NCBI GenBank assembly: GCA_016930575.1
Contig: JAFGGL010000064.1
Coordinates: 1-39,694, forward strand
Reading direction: 5' to 3'
Length of the DNA stretch: 39,694 nt
From: Clostridiales bacterium
GTDB lineage: Bacteria; Bacillota; Clostridia; Christensenellales; Aristaeellaceae
The notes beneath the pieces are model-generated. The model was given only the letters and a program-made list of their open reading frames with translations, was not told where the DNA came from and ran no database searches. How positions within the stretch are numbered: the stretch's first letter is position 1; each line of letters starts with the position of its first letter. Shown here one piece after another: positions 23,787-31,277 of this stretch. The translations under genes and the position numbers were made by a program.

Positions 23787-26354
23787 ATGCTCTCACGAAA
23801 GAACCGCGATCAGATGCGGCAGGGCTACAACCTGCCGGTACGGTACCTGGCGTTTCTGGGTATCGTGATCGTGATGTTCGTATATCTGATCGCGGGCATT
23901 GCCGGGCTGCAGCTGAGCGGGAGCTATGAGTACCAGGAGACCGCGGAAACCAAGAAGACGACCAAGATCACCCTGCGCGGCAGCCGCGGCATGATCACCG
24001 ATTCCGACGCCGTCATCCTCGCCAGAGATGAAATGATCTATAACGTCACCTTCTACCGCGACGCCTCCCAGAACACGAAGACGGCCTATACGGCGTTTAC
24101 CGCCGCCATCTCCGACGCCATCGACATCATCGAGAGAAACGGCAGCGAACTGAGCGTGGATTTCGTGATTCGCCGCAGGGAAGAGACGGAGGATGAGACC
24201 GAGGCCAATTCGGGCGTCGAAATCGGCGACTGGGAGTTTTATTTCGGCTCCGGCGTATCCGAAGCCGTGCTGCAGACGCGCCAAACCCAGTGGCGCAACA
24301 ACAATTATTTCACCGTCACCGGCGTGCCCACCGCCGCCGCCGCGATGGAAGAACTGAGAAAACGGTATCAGATCCCCGACGATATGAGCGAGGAGAAGAT
24401 GCTCAAGGTCATGGCGGTGTACTCCGAAATGCAGATGAACCTTTATCTCTCCCAGCCCGTCGTCATCGCCGAGGACGTGCCTTACGAGACCGTCATCGAG
24501 ATCGAGACACGTTCCATGAACATGCCGGGGCTTGAGATCGCGGTGGGCACCAAGCGCGTATATCCGCGCAGCACCCTTGCCGCGCAGGTGATCGGCTATA
24601 TCGGCCCCATACCCTCCATCGCCAAATGGGAAGAGCTGAAGACCAAGGGCTACAAGTACTCCGATACCATCGGGCTGGACGGCATCGAGTCGTCGATGGA
24701 GGACTGGCTGACGCAAAACAACGACGCCAGGCAGGGCTACCGCATCGTCGAGCGCGACAACGTAGGCAAGATCACGCGCGAGCTTTCCTACGTGGAACCG
24801 CAGGACGGCAACAACGTCAAGCTCACCATCAACGCAAGTTACCAGCAGCAGGCCGAGCGCGCCCTGGCTTACAATGTATCCGAAACACGCGCGTCGCAGG
24901 AAAAGAAGCTGATGGACAACACCTGGCTTGAAACCAACCGCGCCGACATCGAAAGCCGGAACTGGGAGAAATACCCGCTTTCGCTGGCCGACCGCGCCGC
25001 CATGATGGTCATCGACATGGACGGGCGCGTGCTCGCCATGGCCAACTATCCCACCTATGATCTGAACGCGCTGATCTCGGGCGGGGAGGCCAGCATCGAG
25101 ATCCTGGCGGATGACCGCAACCTGCTGATGAACTACTGCATCCACGCCCGCGCCTTGCCGGGATCGATCTTCAAGATGGTCGCGGGCCTGGGCGCGTTGA
25201 TGGAGGGCGAGCTGAAGACGGACGAAACGATATCCGACGGCGGGCTGTTCATGATCTACACCAAGGATCCCAACACCGCGCCGAAATGCTGGATTGCGGC
25301 GTCGCTTCGCTATAAGCACCAGTATCAAACCATCGTGCAGGGCATCTCCAACTCCTGCAACTTCTTCTTCTACACGTTGGGGGACAGGCTGGGCGAAGAC
25401 CGGCTGTACCAGTACGCGTCCGAGTTCGGGCTCACCAGCCGCACGGGTGTGGACCTGCCCGGCGAGGAGCGCAGTGTGGTCGGCAACCAAACCAGCCTCT
25501 ACGATCCCACCAAGGCGGTGGACGAAGCGTCGCAGGATACCGCCCTTCCCATCATCGTGTTCAACTCCGTCAAAAAGCATCTGCGCAACCAGGGCGCAAT
25601 CCGCAATATCACCTACGACGATGAAAGCCTCAACCGCTGCGTGAAGCGCCTGATGGATATGGCTGTCAACACCGGGCAGGACGACTGGGTGGTTTCCATC
25701 CGCCCCATTCTGATGGAAGAGCTCAATATGTCGCGCGAGATGGTGTACCTGCAAGAGGTCATCGGCGATATTTATACCTACCTAAACGATATCAAATGGG
25801 GCGGCGCGCAGACCATCATGGTCGCCATCGGGCAGTCCATCACCACGCTGACGCCCGCGGCGGTCAGCCGTTACGTTGCGACGCTTGGCAACGGCGGCGT
25901 TGTAAACAACCTGATGATCGTGGACAGTATAACATCCCCCGAAGGCGATATTTTAAGCCAGCGGACGCCTACGGTGTTGAATACCTTTGTGGTGGAAGAC
26001 GGCGAACATACCGTGCAGGAATACCTGGACCTGATTCTGGAAGGCATGAAAGGCGTTGTTGACGAAAGCGGCACCGCAAAGAAATACTTCGAGGATTGGA
26101 AATACAAAGATAACGTCGCGGCGAAAACAGGGACTGCCGAGATTACGGCGATCGATTTGGAGAACAACTCCTGGTTTGTTATGCTCGCGCCGTATGACGA
26201 TCCGGAGATCTGCGTGGTCGTGTTCATCCCCGCCGGCCTCAGCGGCGGCATGGCAAGCCTTGCGGCGCGCGAATTCGTCGGCTGGTATCTGGACCAGAAG
26301 ACGCTGCGGACCACCGATGCCGGCTTCCCCGGCGGCAACATGCTGGCACCGTAG
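23787..26354 (+). CDS. mrdA: Penicillin-binding protein 2 (class B transpeptidase of elongation)
   Basis: Cross-links new peptidoglycan in partnership with RodA. Seen: an N-terminal membrane anchor at about 20-43, the dimerisation/pedestal region with RGSRGMITD near 64-72, and the transpeptidase domain with SIFK (Ser460, Lys463), SCN (Ser523-Asn525) and KTG (Lys780). At 855 residues it is longer than E. coli PBP2 (about 630). Part of the excess is an insertion of about 90 residues (roughly 578-670) between the second and third motifs, predicted mostly helical, and an enlarged pedestal (about 95-235). All catalytic residues are intact. It lies within the mre operon, 11 bases before minD. Confidence 0.93.
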   Translation: MLSRKNRDQMRQGYNLPVRYLAFLGIVIVMFVYLIAGIAGLQLSGSYEYQETAETKKTTKITLRGSRGMITDSDAVILARDEMIYNVTFYRDASQNTKTAYTAFTAAISDAIDIIERNGSELSVDFVIRRREETEDETEANSGVEIGDWEFYFGSGVSEAVLQTRQTQWRNNNYFTVTGVPTAAAAMEELRKRYQIPDDMSEEKMLKVMAVYSEMQMNLYLSQPVVIAEDVPYETVIEIETRSMNMPGLEIAVGTKRVYPRSTLAAQVIGYIGPIPSIAKWEELKTKGYKYSDTIGLDGIESSMEDWLTQNNDARQGYRIVERDNVGKITRELSYVEPQDGNNVKLTINASYQQQAERALAYNVSETRASQEKKLMDNTWLETNRADIESRNWEKYPLSLADRAAMMVIDMDGRVLAMANYPTYDLNALISGGEASIEILADDRNLLMNYCIHARALPGSIFKMVAGLGALMEGELKTDETISDGGLFMIYTKDPNTAPKCWIAASLRYKHQYQTIVQGISNSCNFFFYTLGDRLGEDRLYQYASEFGLTSRTGVDLPGEERSVVGNQTSLYDPTKAVDEASQDTALPIIVFNSVKKHLRNQGAIRNITYDDESLNRCVKRLMDMAVNTGQDDWVVSIRPILMEELNMSREMVYLQEVIGDIYTYLNDIKWGGAQTIMVAIGQSITTLTPAAVSRYVATLGNGGVVNNLMIVDSITSPEGDILSQRTPTVLNTFVVEDGEHTVQEYLDLILEGMKGVVDESGTAKKYFEDWKYKDNVAAKTGTAEITAIDLENNSWFVMLAPYDDPEICVVVFIPAGLSGGMASLAAREFVGWYLDQKTLRTTDAGFPGGNMLAP

Positions 26355-26365
26355 GAGGCAAAGAA

Positions 26366-27169
26366 ATGATCAAAACCTGGATGATCGCCTCCGGCAAGGG
26401 CGGCGTGGGGAAATCCACGCTGGCGGCCGCGCTAGCCGTCGCGCTGGTTCGCGAAGGCAAGAAAACCGTACTGATGGACATGGATATCGGGCTTCGGAGC
26501 CTGGATATCCATCTGGGGATGGAGAACAGCGTCGTGTACGACGTGCTGGACTATGCGCGCGGGGACTGCAGGCTGAGCGAGGCGGTGCTGACGCATCTGA
26601 GCATGCCGCAGCTCGGGCTGCTGCCGGCGGCGCAGCTTGGCACGGCCGGGGAGATCGACGGCGAGATCATGGATAAGATTTTCCGCAAGCTTTTGAAACA
26701 TTATGAGTACGTGCTCGCGGACGCGCCCGCCGGGCTGACGCGTGGAATCGAACGTATCCTTGGGAGCGCCGAAAACACCCTATTGATCGTTACGCCCGAC
26801 GACGTATCCGTCCGCGACGCCGAGCGCGTGATCGAGCTTTGCCGCGAAAAGGACAAACCTGCGCCGCTGTTGATCGTCAACCGCGTCATCCCCGCGCTGG
26901 TGCAGTCGGGGGATATGCACAGCCCGCAGACCATCGCCGACATGCTGGACGTGCCGCTGCTGGGCTACGTGCCCGATGATACGGAAGTTATCAGGGCCCT
27001 GCACGGGCACCGGACCGTGATGGATACGGACTGCCCGGCTCGCAGGGCTGTTGAGCGCATCGCAAAGCGGCTGACCGGCTGCGCGGTGCCGCTTATGGCC
27101 ATTGCGCCGCCGCAGCGGAAACGAAGCGGATGGTTCAGCCGCAGACGGGGAGGTGAGCTGCCGAAATGA
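26366..27169 (+). CDS. minD: MinD-like septum-site ATPase without adjacent MinC or MinE
   Basis: ParA/MinD family ATPase with the deviant Walker A KGGVGKST at 11-18 and MDMDIGLRSLDIHLGME, the MinD-type switch region; DAPAG near residue 125 stands in Walker B. The C-terminus (RKRSGWFSRRRGGELPK) is basic with aromatic residues, as expected for a membrane-binding tail. At 267 residues it is normal. It lies between mrdA and rodA and overlaps rodA by 4 bases. In many Clostridia minC and minE share this position; neither is here. It could be a true MinD whose partners lie elsewhere or a MinD paralogue serving elongation. Confidence 0.85.
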   Translation: MIKTWMIASGKGGVGKSTLAAALAVALVREGKKTVLMDMDIGLRSLDIHLGMENSVVYDVLDYARGDCRLSEAVLTHLSMPQLGLLPAAQLGTAGEIDGEIMDKIFRKLLKHYEYVLADAPAGLTRGIERILGSAENTLLIVTPDDVSVRDAERVIELCREKDKPAPLLIVNRVIPALVQSGDMHSPQTIADMLDVPLLGYVPDDTEVIRALHGHRTVMDTDCPARRAVERIAKRLTGCAVPLMAIAPPQRKRSGWFSRRRGGELPK

Positions 27170-28362
27170 TGAACGAATCCCGAAGGTCCAAGGCGCATTT
27201 TGACTGGTTCCTCGCGGCGCTTGCCGTTGCGCTTGCGGCGTTTGGCGTGCTCAGCGTGTCCGTCGCCACGTTTTCCACCTCGGCCGAGACCGAGGACACG
27301 CTTTTAAATTACATCGTGGCCTCGTACTACGGGCTGCGGCAGGCGATCTTCTTCCTCATCTCGCCGATCGTCATCGGGTTTGTCACCTTTTTCCCGCACG
27401 ATTTCATCCGCAGGCGCTCGCAGGTGTTCTACCTGTTCGCCTGTTTCCTGCTGATGATCGCGCTGGGCGGCAAGGCCGCGGGCGTCAAGGCGTGGATCGA
27501 CACGGTGTGGGGGTATACCCTGCAGCCGTCGGAGTTCGTGAAACTCGCCTGCATCATCACGACCGCGAAATACCTGGAAAAAACCGATAACCCCCTGGGC
27601 ACGGTGAAATCCACGCTGCGGCTCGCACTGCTGATGGGCATACCCTGGGCGCTGACGCTTTTGCAGGGCGAGACCGGCTCGGTGCTGGTGATGATCTTCA
27701 CCTTCGCCGTGATGATGTACTTCGGCGGCATCCGGTTGAAGGTCATGGGCGGGATCATCGCCGCCGGTGTACTGGTGCTTATCATCCTGTACGGCGTCAT
27801 CATGGCGTCGGGCATCGACGATTACCGCATCACGCGCATCCTTTCGTTCGTTAATCCCGAGCTTGTGGATGCCAACGCGACCTATCAGGTCACGCAGTCC
27901 AAGATCGCCATCGGTTCGGGCGGCCTGAGCGGCATCGGCACCTTCGTGCAGGGCAGCTTCAGCCAATTAGATTACGTGCCCGAGGATTATACGGACTTTA
28001 TCTATTCCACCATCGGCGAGGCCTTCGGGTTCTGGGGAAGCCTGTCCGTACTCGGCGCATATCTGCTGATGATACTTCGGATGGGGTATCTGGCCTTCTT
28101 TACGCAAGAGCGCTTCGGGCAGATGGTGATACTCGGGGTGATGGGCATGATGCTCTTCCACGTGTTCCAAAACGTGGCGATGACAATCGGGCTGATGCCG
28201 ATCACGGGCATCCCGCTGCCGTTCCTGAGCTACGGGGGCTCGAACCTCGTCACGAACATGGCCGGAATCGGGCTGGTGCTCAATATGGTCATGAACCGCA
28301 GCGTGACCAGCATGAAGGGCCTTACCCCGCAGACCCGCGTCAAGGGACGGTACACGGGATGA
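27166..28362 (+). CDS. rodA: RodA, SEDS-family peptidoglycan glycosyltransferase
   Basis: Polymerises lipid II together with PBP2. The 398 residues hold about ten transmembrane segments. Conserved parts: QPSEFVKL after the third to fourth segment, the extracellular loop FVPEDYTDFIYSTIGEAFG-like stretch near residue 275 (here YVPEDYTDF) with the acidic catalytic region, and PLPFLSYGGSNLV near residue 350. The usual QPDLG motif reads QGETG, as in some other clostridial members of the family. ATG at 27166 overlaps the minD stop and thpR overlaps the rodA stop, so all three are coupled. Confidence 0.94.
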   Translation: MMNESRRSKAHFDWFLAALAVALAAFGVLSVSVATFSTSAETEDTLLNYIVASYYGLRQAIFFLISPIVIGFVTFFPHDFIRRRSQVFYLFACFLLMIALGGKAAGVKAWIDTVWGYTLQPSEFVKLACIITTAKYLEKTDNPLGTVKSTLRLALLMGIPWALTLLQGETGSVLVMIFTFAVMMYFGGIRLKVMGGIIAAGVLVLIILYGVIMASGIDDYRITRILSFVNPELVDANATYQVTQSKIAIGSGGLSGIGTFVQGSFSQLDYVPEDYTDFIYSTIGEAFGFWGSLSVLGAYLLMILRMGYLAFFTQERFGQMVILGVMGMMLFHVFQNVAMTIGLMPITGIPLPFLSYGGSNLVTNMAGIGLVLNMVMNRSVTSMKGLTPQTRVKGRYTG

Positions 28363-28877
28363 TGCGGCTGTTCATCGGGCTGGGACTGCCGAACAACGCC
28401 AGGGACGCATTGTATAACGCTGTGTCCGCGCTTGGCGTTCGGGGACGGATGACGCGCAGGGAGAACTACCACGTAACGCTTGCGTTTCTGGGCGAACACG
28501 ACGAAAAGCTGAACCCGGTGGAAAGCAGCATCACTGCGGCGGCTCAGACCTGCGCGCCATTTGCATTGACGGTGACGGGCTTCGGGTTCTTCGGCAGGCG
28601 GGACAGCGCGCTGCTGTATGCGAAGCTGCAGGCTTCCCGACCGCTGCAAACGCTGGCCGATACCCTGCGCACGCTGCTGTCCGAGGCGGGGGAGCCGTTT
28701 GACGATAAGCCCTTCGCCGCGCATATCACGCTCATGCGCAAGGCCGACCTGACGGCGGCCGATCTCCAAACGCCGCCGCCAGTCGCCTTTACCGCCGATC
28801 GCCTGACGCTTTACCACTCCGCCCGCGTCCAGGACGTCCTCCGCTACCGCCCGGTTTTCGAGACAAAACTGGGGTGA
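28359..28877 (+). CDS. thpR: RNA 2',3'-cyclic phosphodiesterase (ThpR/LigT family)
   Basis: 2H phosphoesterase that opens 2',3'-cyclic phosphates on RNA. The 172 residues contain the two HxTx motifs, HVTL (about residues 43-46) and HITL (about 127-130), each followed by hydrophobic strand residues, and the N-terminal MRLFIGLGLP typical of the family. Two adjacent ATGs (28359 and 28362) are possible starts. It is the last gene of the mre operon, overlapping rodA by 4 bases; a link between this activity and cell elongation is not established. Confidence 0.92.
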   Translation: MMRLFIGLGLPNNARDALYNAVSALGVRGRMTRRENYHVTLAFLGEHDEKLNPVESSITAAAQTCAPFALTVTGFGFFGRRDSALLYAKLQASRPLQTLADTLRTLLSEAGEPFDDKPFAAHITLMRKADLTAADLQTPPPVAFTADRLTLYHSARVQDVLRYRPVFETKLG

Positions 28878-29146
28878 AATCTTTTAGGGCTGTCCGCCCC
28901 TATTTCCACTCGGTTTCATTGTCGTAGGTTTTACTATCGTTTACCTGCTCTGTGAAACCTCCCAACTCCGGTTCGTTAGCCGCTATACGGCTGTGCCACA
29001 CAGGGCACACACTCGCCTTCGTTGCCCCCGATCAGGGGCAGTGCCCCTGAACCCCACATCAAAAGCCGCGCGACGCGCGGCTTTTATGATGGGTCAAGGG
29101 CAATCGCCCTTGTCGGGGTTATAGGGGTGAAATCCCTAAAACCTCG
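28878..29146. repeat. Convergent intergenic region with several hairpins
   Basis: The 269 bases between thpR and the thioredoxin-like gene hold no gene but several stem-loops: TGTGCC/GGCACA near 28992-29008, AGGGGCA-G-TGCCCCT (29034-29048), a terminator (29061-29085) and AAGGGC-AATC-GCCCTT (29096-29111). The 11-base sequence GGGGTGAAATC occurs at both ends, at 28871-28881 and 29124-29134, in direct orientation. It could be a small non-coding insertion or just stacked terminators. Confidence 0.6.
29061..29085. terminator. Bidirectional terminator between the mre and ars-like operons
   Basis: AAAAGCCGCGC (29061-29071) pairs perfectly with GCGCGGCTTTT (29075-29085) across a 3-base loop. The A and T tracts let it work for both converging operons. 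Outer bases (CCACATC / GATGGG) extend the pairing imperfectly. Confidence 0.9.
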
Positions 29147-29593
29147 TCAGTCCTTCGCGTTGCGTACGCTCCGGATGGCGTCGGTGGCCTGCGCGGGGGT
29201 GAGAACGCGGCCGGAGGAGACGACCCTGCCGTCCACGACGAGCGCGGGGGTGGACATCACGCCGAAGGCGGCGATGGCGGCCATATCGGAGATAAGTTCC
29301 ACCGTGTCCTCCATGCCGAGGGATTTGAGCGCTTCCTGCGCGTTGTCCGCCAGCTTGTGGCAGTTCCTGCAGCCGCCGCCCAGCACCTTTACAGAGCTTT
29401 TGTGTTCTTCTCCGGGTGCGCAGCAATCGTCGTCGCAGCAGCAACAGGAATCCGTGTCCGTCTCCCCGGGCGCGCAGCAGTCGCTGTCGCCGTTGCAGCA
29501 GGGTTCGGCTTCCGCCTTCTCGGTTACGCAGCAATCCTTGTCGTCGCAGCAGGGTTGGTTTGCCGTTTGCCTTTTGAAATGGAACAATGCCAT
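29147..29593 (-). CDS. Thioredoxin-like protein with N-terminal Cys-pair repeats
   Basis: Two parts are visible. Residues 1-60 hold 14 cysteines, arranged as CCDDKDCC, CCNGDSDCC and CCCCDDDCC blocks separated by short linkers, often CAPGE. Residues about 65-148 are a small thioredoxin-like domain (redox-active disulfide protein type) with Cys75-x-x-Cys78 in GGGCRNCHKL and the cis-Pro loop MSTPALVVDG. I take ATG at 29593 because AAAGG lies a proper distance upstream; ATG at 29602 would touch the site directly. It is the last gene of the arsR-permease operon. The Cys/Asp repeats look like a soft-metal or arsenite binding region; this role is inferred. Confidence 0.85.
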   Translation of the reverse strand: MALFHFKRQTANQPCCDDKDCCVTEKAEAEPCCNGDSDCCAPGETDTDSCCCCDDDCCAPGEEHKSSVKVLGGGCRNCHKLADNAQEALKSLGMEDTVELISDMAAIAAFGVMSTPALVVDGRVVSSGRVLTPAQATDAIRSVRNAKD

Positions 29594-29612
29594 AGTTTTC
29601 ATCCTTTCGAAT

Positions 29613-30617
29613 TTAAAGTATCAGCGTTTGAATTGCGTTGAAGAAATAACCCACGAGGATAATGCCGGCGGTGCAGATGCCGATGAACAGCGCCAGAAGC
29701 TTCGGTTTCACGGCCTTGCGCAGCATGATGATCGACGGCAGCGAAAGCGTGGTGACCGCCATCATGAACGCGAGGATGGAGCCCAGCTGTGCGCCTTTCC
29801 CAAGCAACGCCTCCGCGATCGGGATGGTGCCGAAGATATCGGCGTACACCGGTACGCCCACGAGCGTCGCAAGCACGACGCCGAAGGGGTTGTCGTTTCC
29901 CAGGGCCGTCGTGATCCACGCTTCGGGTATCCAGTTGTGGATGACCGCGCCGACGCCCACGCCGATCAGGATATAGGGAAACACTTTTTTGAAGGTCGCG
30001 GCCAGCTGTTCCCTGGCGTACCGCAGCCGGTTTCGCCTCGTCAGATCGGGGGAGGCGATATCCACGCTTCCGGCCGTGAGGATGAAACTCTCCACGTACT
30101 TTTCCATGTGCAGTTTTTCGATGAGCGTGCCGCCGATAACCGCGACGACCAGCCCGACGATCACGTAGATGATCGCCACGTTCGCGCCGAAGATGCTCAT
30201 GAGCAAAAGCAGCGAACCCAGATCGACCATCGGCGAGGAGATCAGGAAGGAAAACGTCACGCCCACGGGCAGCCCGGCCGAGGAAAACCCGATGAACAGC
30301 GGGATGGACGAACACGAGCAAAAGGGCGTGACCGTGCCAAGCAGCGCCGCGACGACGTTCGCGCCGACGCCGTGGAAGCGGCTTAGGATTTTTTTGCTGC
30401 GCTCCGGCGGGAAGTAGCTCTGGATGTAGCTGATGACGAAGATCAGCAGGCATAAAAGCAGCGTGATCTTGATCACGTCGTACAAAAAGAACTGCAGGCT
30501 GCCCGTCCAGCGGCTGGCCGTGTCCAGCCCGACGCCTTCAAGCGACGCGCGGATCAGCGACCGCAGCCAGTCCATGCCCAGTAGCTGCCGTTGGATGAAG
30601 TCCCAAACGCTTTGCAT
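29613..30617 (-). CDS. ArsP/DUF318-type permease
   Basis: Polytopic membrane protein, 334 residues, with about eight to ten hydrophobic segments and the family hallmark TPFCSCSSIPLF (Cys100 and Cys102), followed by GLPVGVTFSFLISSPMVD and, in the second half, GVPVYADIFGTIPIAEALL. Members of this family export methylarsenicals or are placed in metal-resistance operons; the exact substrate is not readable. ATG at 30617 lies one base after the arsR stop, so the two are coupled. The thioredoxin-like gene follows after about 19 bases. Confidence 0.88.
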   Translation of the reverse strand: MQSVWDFIQRQLLGMDWLRSLIRASLEGVGLDTASRWTGSLQFFLYDVIKITLLLCLLIFVISYIQSYFPPERSKKILSRFHGVGANVVAALLGTVTPFCSCSSIPLFIGFSSAGLPVGVTFSFLISSPMVDLGSLLLLMSIFGANVAIIYVIVGLVVAVIGGTLIEKLHMEKYVESFILTAGSVDIASPDLTRRNRLRYAREQLAATFKKVFPYILIGVGVGAVIHNWIPEAWITTALGNDNPFGVVLATLVGVPVYADIFGTIPIAEALLGKGAQLGSILAFMMAVTTLSLPSIIMLRKAVKPKLLALFIGICTAGIILVGYFFNAIQTLIL

Positions 30618-30618
30618 A

Positions 30619-30942
30619 TCAGGCGTCCCCGCATGCGCAGCCGGCGGAGCAGGCGGATTCGGTTTCCTTCGTCGTCGTCAGCGTTTTCAAATAATCGACC
30701 GCCTCCGCGCTGCCCCCGGCGCTGATGCGGTAATGCGCCCACTTGCCCTCCTGCCGGTTGACGACGATGCCCGATTCGCACAGGATCTTCATGTGGTAGG
30801 ACAGGGTGGACTGGCCCATGGAAAGGAGCTCGAGCAACTCGCAGGCGCATTTCTCTCCGTCCTGCAATATCCCGATGATCTTCAGCCGGTTTTCGTCGCA
30901 GAAGGCCTTGAAGCGCTTGGCCTGCGCCGCGTAATCGTTCAT
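30619..30942 (-). CDS. arsR: ArsR-family metal(loid)-sensing repressor
   Basis: Winged-helix repressor of 107 residues from ATG 30942, chosen because GGAGGG lies 7 bases upstream; ATG at 30957 has no site. The recognition helix region is GQSTLSYHMKIL. A CxC pair in GEKCACELLELL sits where As(III)-sensing ArsR proteins carry their ELCVCDL motif, and the C-terminus adds CSAGCACGDA with three more cysteines. It should release its operator on binding arsenite, antimonite or a similar soft metal. It heads the operon and its promoter carries a long palindrome, consistent with autoregulation. Confidence 0.92.
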   Translation of the reverse strand: MNDYAAQAKRFKAFCDENRLKIIGILQDGEKCACELLELLSMGQSTLSYHMKILCESGIVVNRQEGKWAHYRISAGGSAEAVDYLKTLTTTKETESACSAGCACGDA

Positions 30943-30965
30943 ACGTAAACCCTCCATACATCAAA

Positions 30966-31008
30966 AAGTTTCGATATATAGAATACACTATATATCGAAA
31001 CTTGTCAA
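30966..31008 (-). promoter_or_regulatory. arsR operon promoter with 38-base operator palindrome
   Basis: On the minus strand TTGACA (plus 31003-31008), a 17-base spacer and TATTCT (plus 30980-30985) form a strong promoter. A perfect 16-base inverted repeat, AAGTTTCGATATATAG with its complement, spans 30966-31003 around a 6-base centre. It covers the spacer and the -10 box, so ArsR bound there would block polymerase. ATATATCGAAACTT half-sites are of the kind ArsR proteins bind. Confidence 0.9.
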
Positions 31009-31108
31009 TACGTTTTCAGACTGCCTGAAAAACCTAATCTGCTTTGTCAACCATCAACTTCTTCGACGTGTTGCAGCTATGCTTTTTGATACTTCAGATA
31101 TTTCAATG

Positions 31109-31273
31109 GCTAGGTAAACGCTGATGAAAACGCGCATGATGGCAAATCAGATTTTCGCTGGATAGGGCCTGCGGAACCCGAAGTAGTAGCAGCGCTACGT
31201 CGAGGGTTTCGCAGGCCCAAGATAGCGGAAATATGGTTGCTAGCTTGTGTGTTTTTACTAGCGTTTATCTAGC
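31109..31273. repeat. Large imperfect palindrome next to the LytTR gene stop codon
   Basis: A 165-base imperfect inverted repeat. The outer arms 31109-31145 and 31237-31273 agree at 28 of 37 positions; six of nine mismatches would be G·U pairs in an RNA read from the plus strand. The inner arms 31165-31179 and 31204-31218 agree at 14 of 15, and the apex is GTAGC-AGC-GCTAC (31186-31198). It ends 4 bases from the response-regulator stop. There is no open frame. With the arsR promoter it fills the 335-base gap 30943-31277; 31009-31108 shows nothing else. Confidence 0.75.
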
Positions 31274-31277
31274 GAGA

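Noticed and set aside
23793-25754. A 653-codon open frame on the minus strand opposite mrdA.
   Set aside because: It is rich in His, Asp, Val and Gly typical of antisense reading of GC-rich codons, has no recognisable domain, and lies fully over a PBP2 gene with all catalytic motifs.
27166-28362. Considered the QGETG in place of QPDLG in RodA as a loss of activity.
   Set aside because: An acidic residue is kept, the catalytic loop region is intact, and similar variants occur in clostridial SEDS proteins.
28878-29146. Considered a CRISPR array because of several short repeats.
   Set aside because: The repeats differ from each other, are not regularly spaced, and are stem-loops rather than repeat-spacer units; no cas gene is nearby.
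29022-30386. A 454-codon plus-strand open frame over the ars-like operon.
   Set aside because: It crosses the terminator and runs antisense to two recognisable proteins; its composition is low-complexity Ser/Gln then Arg/His.
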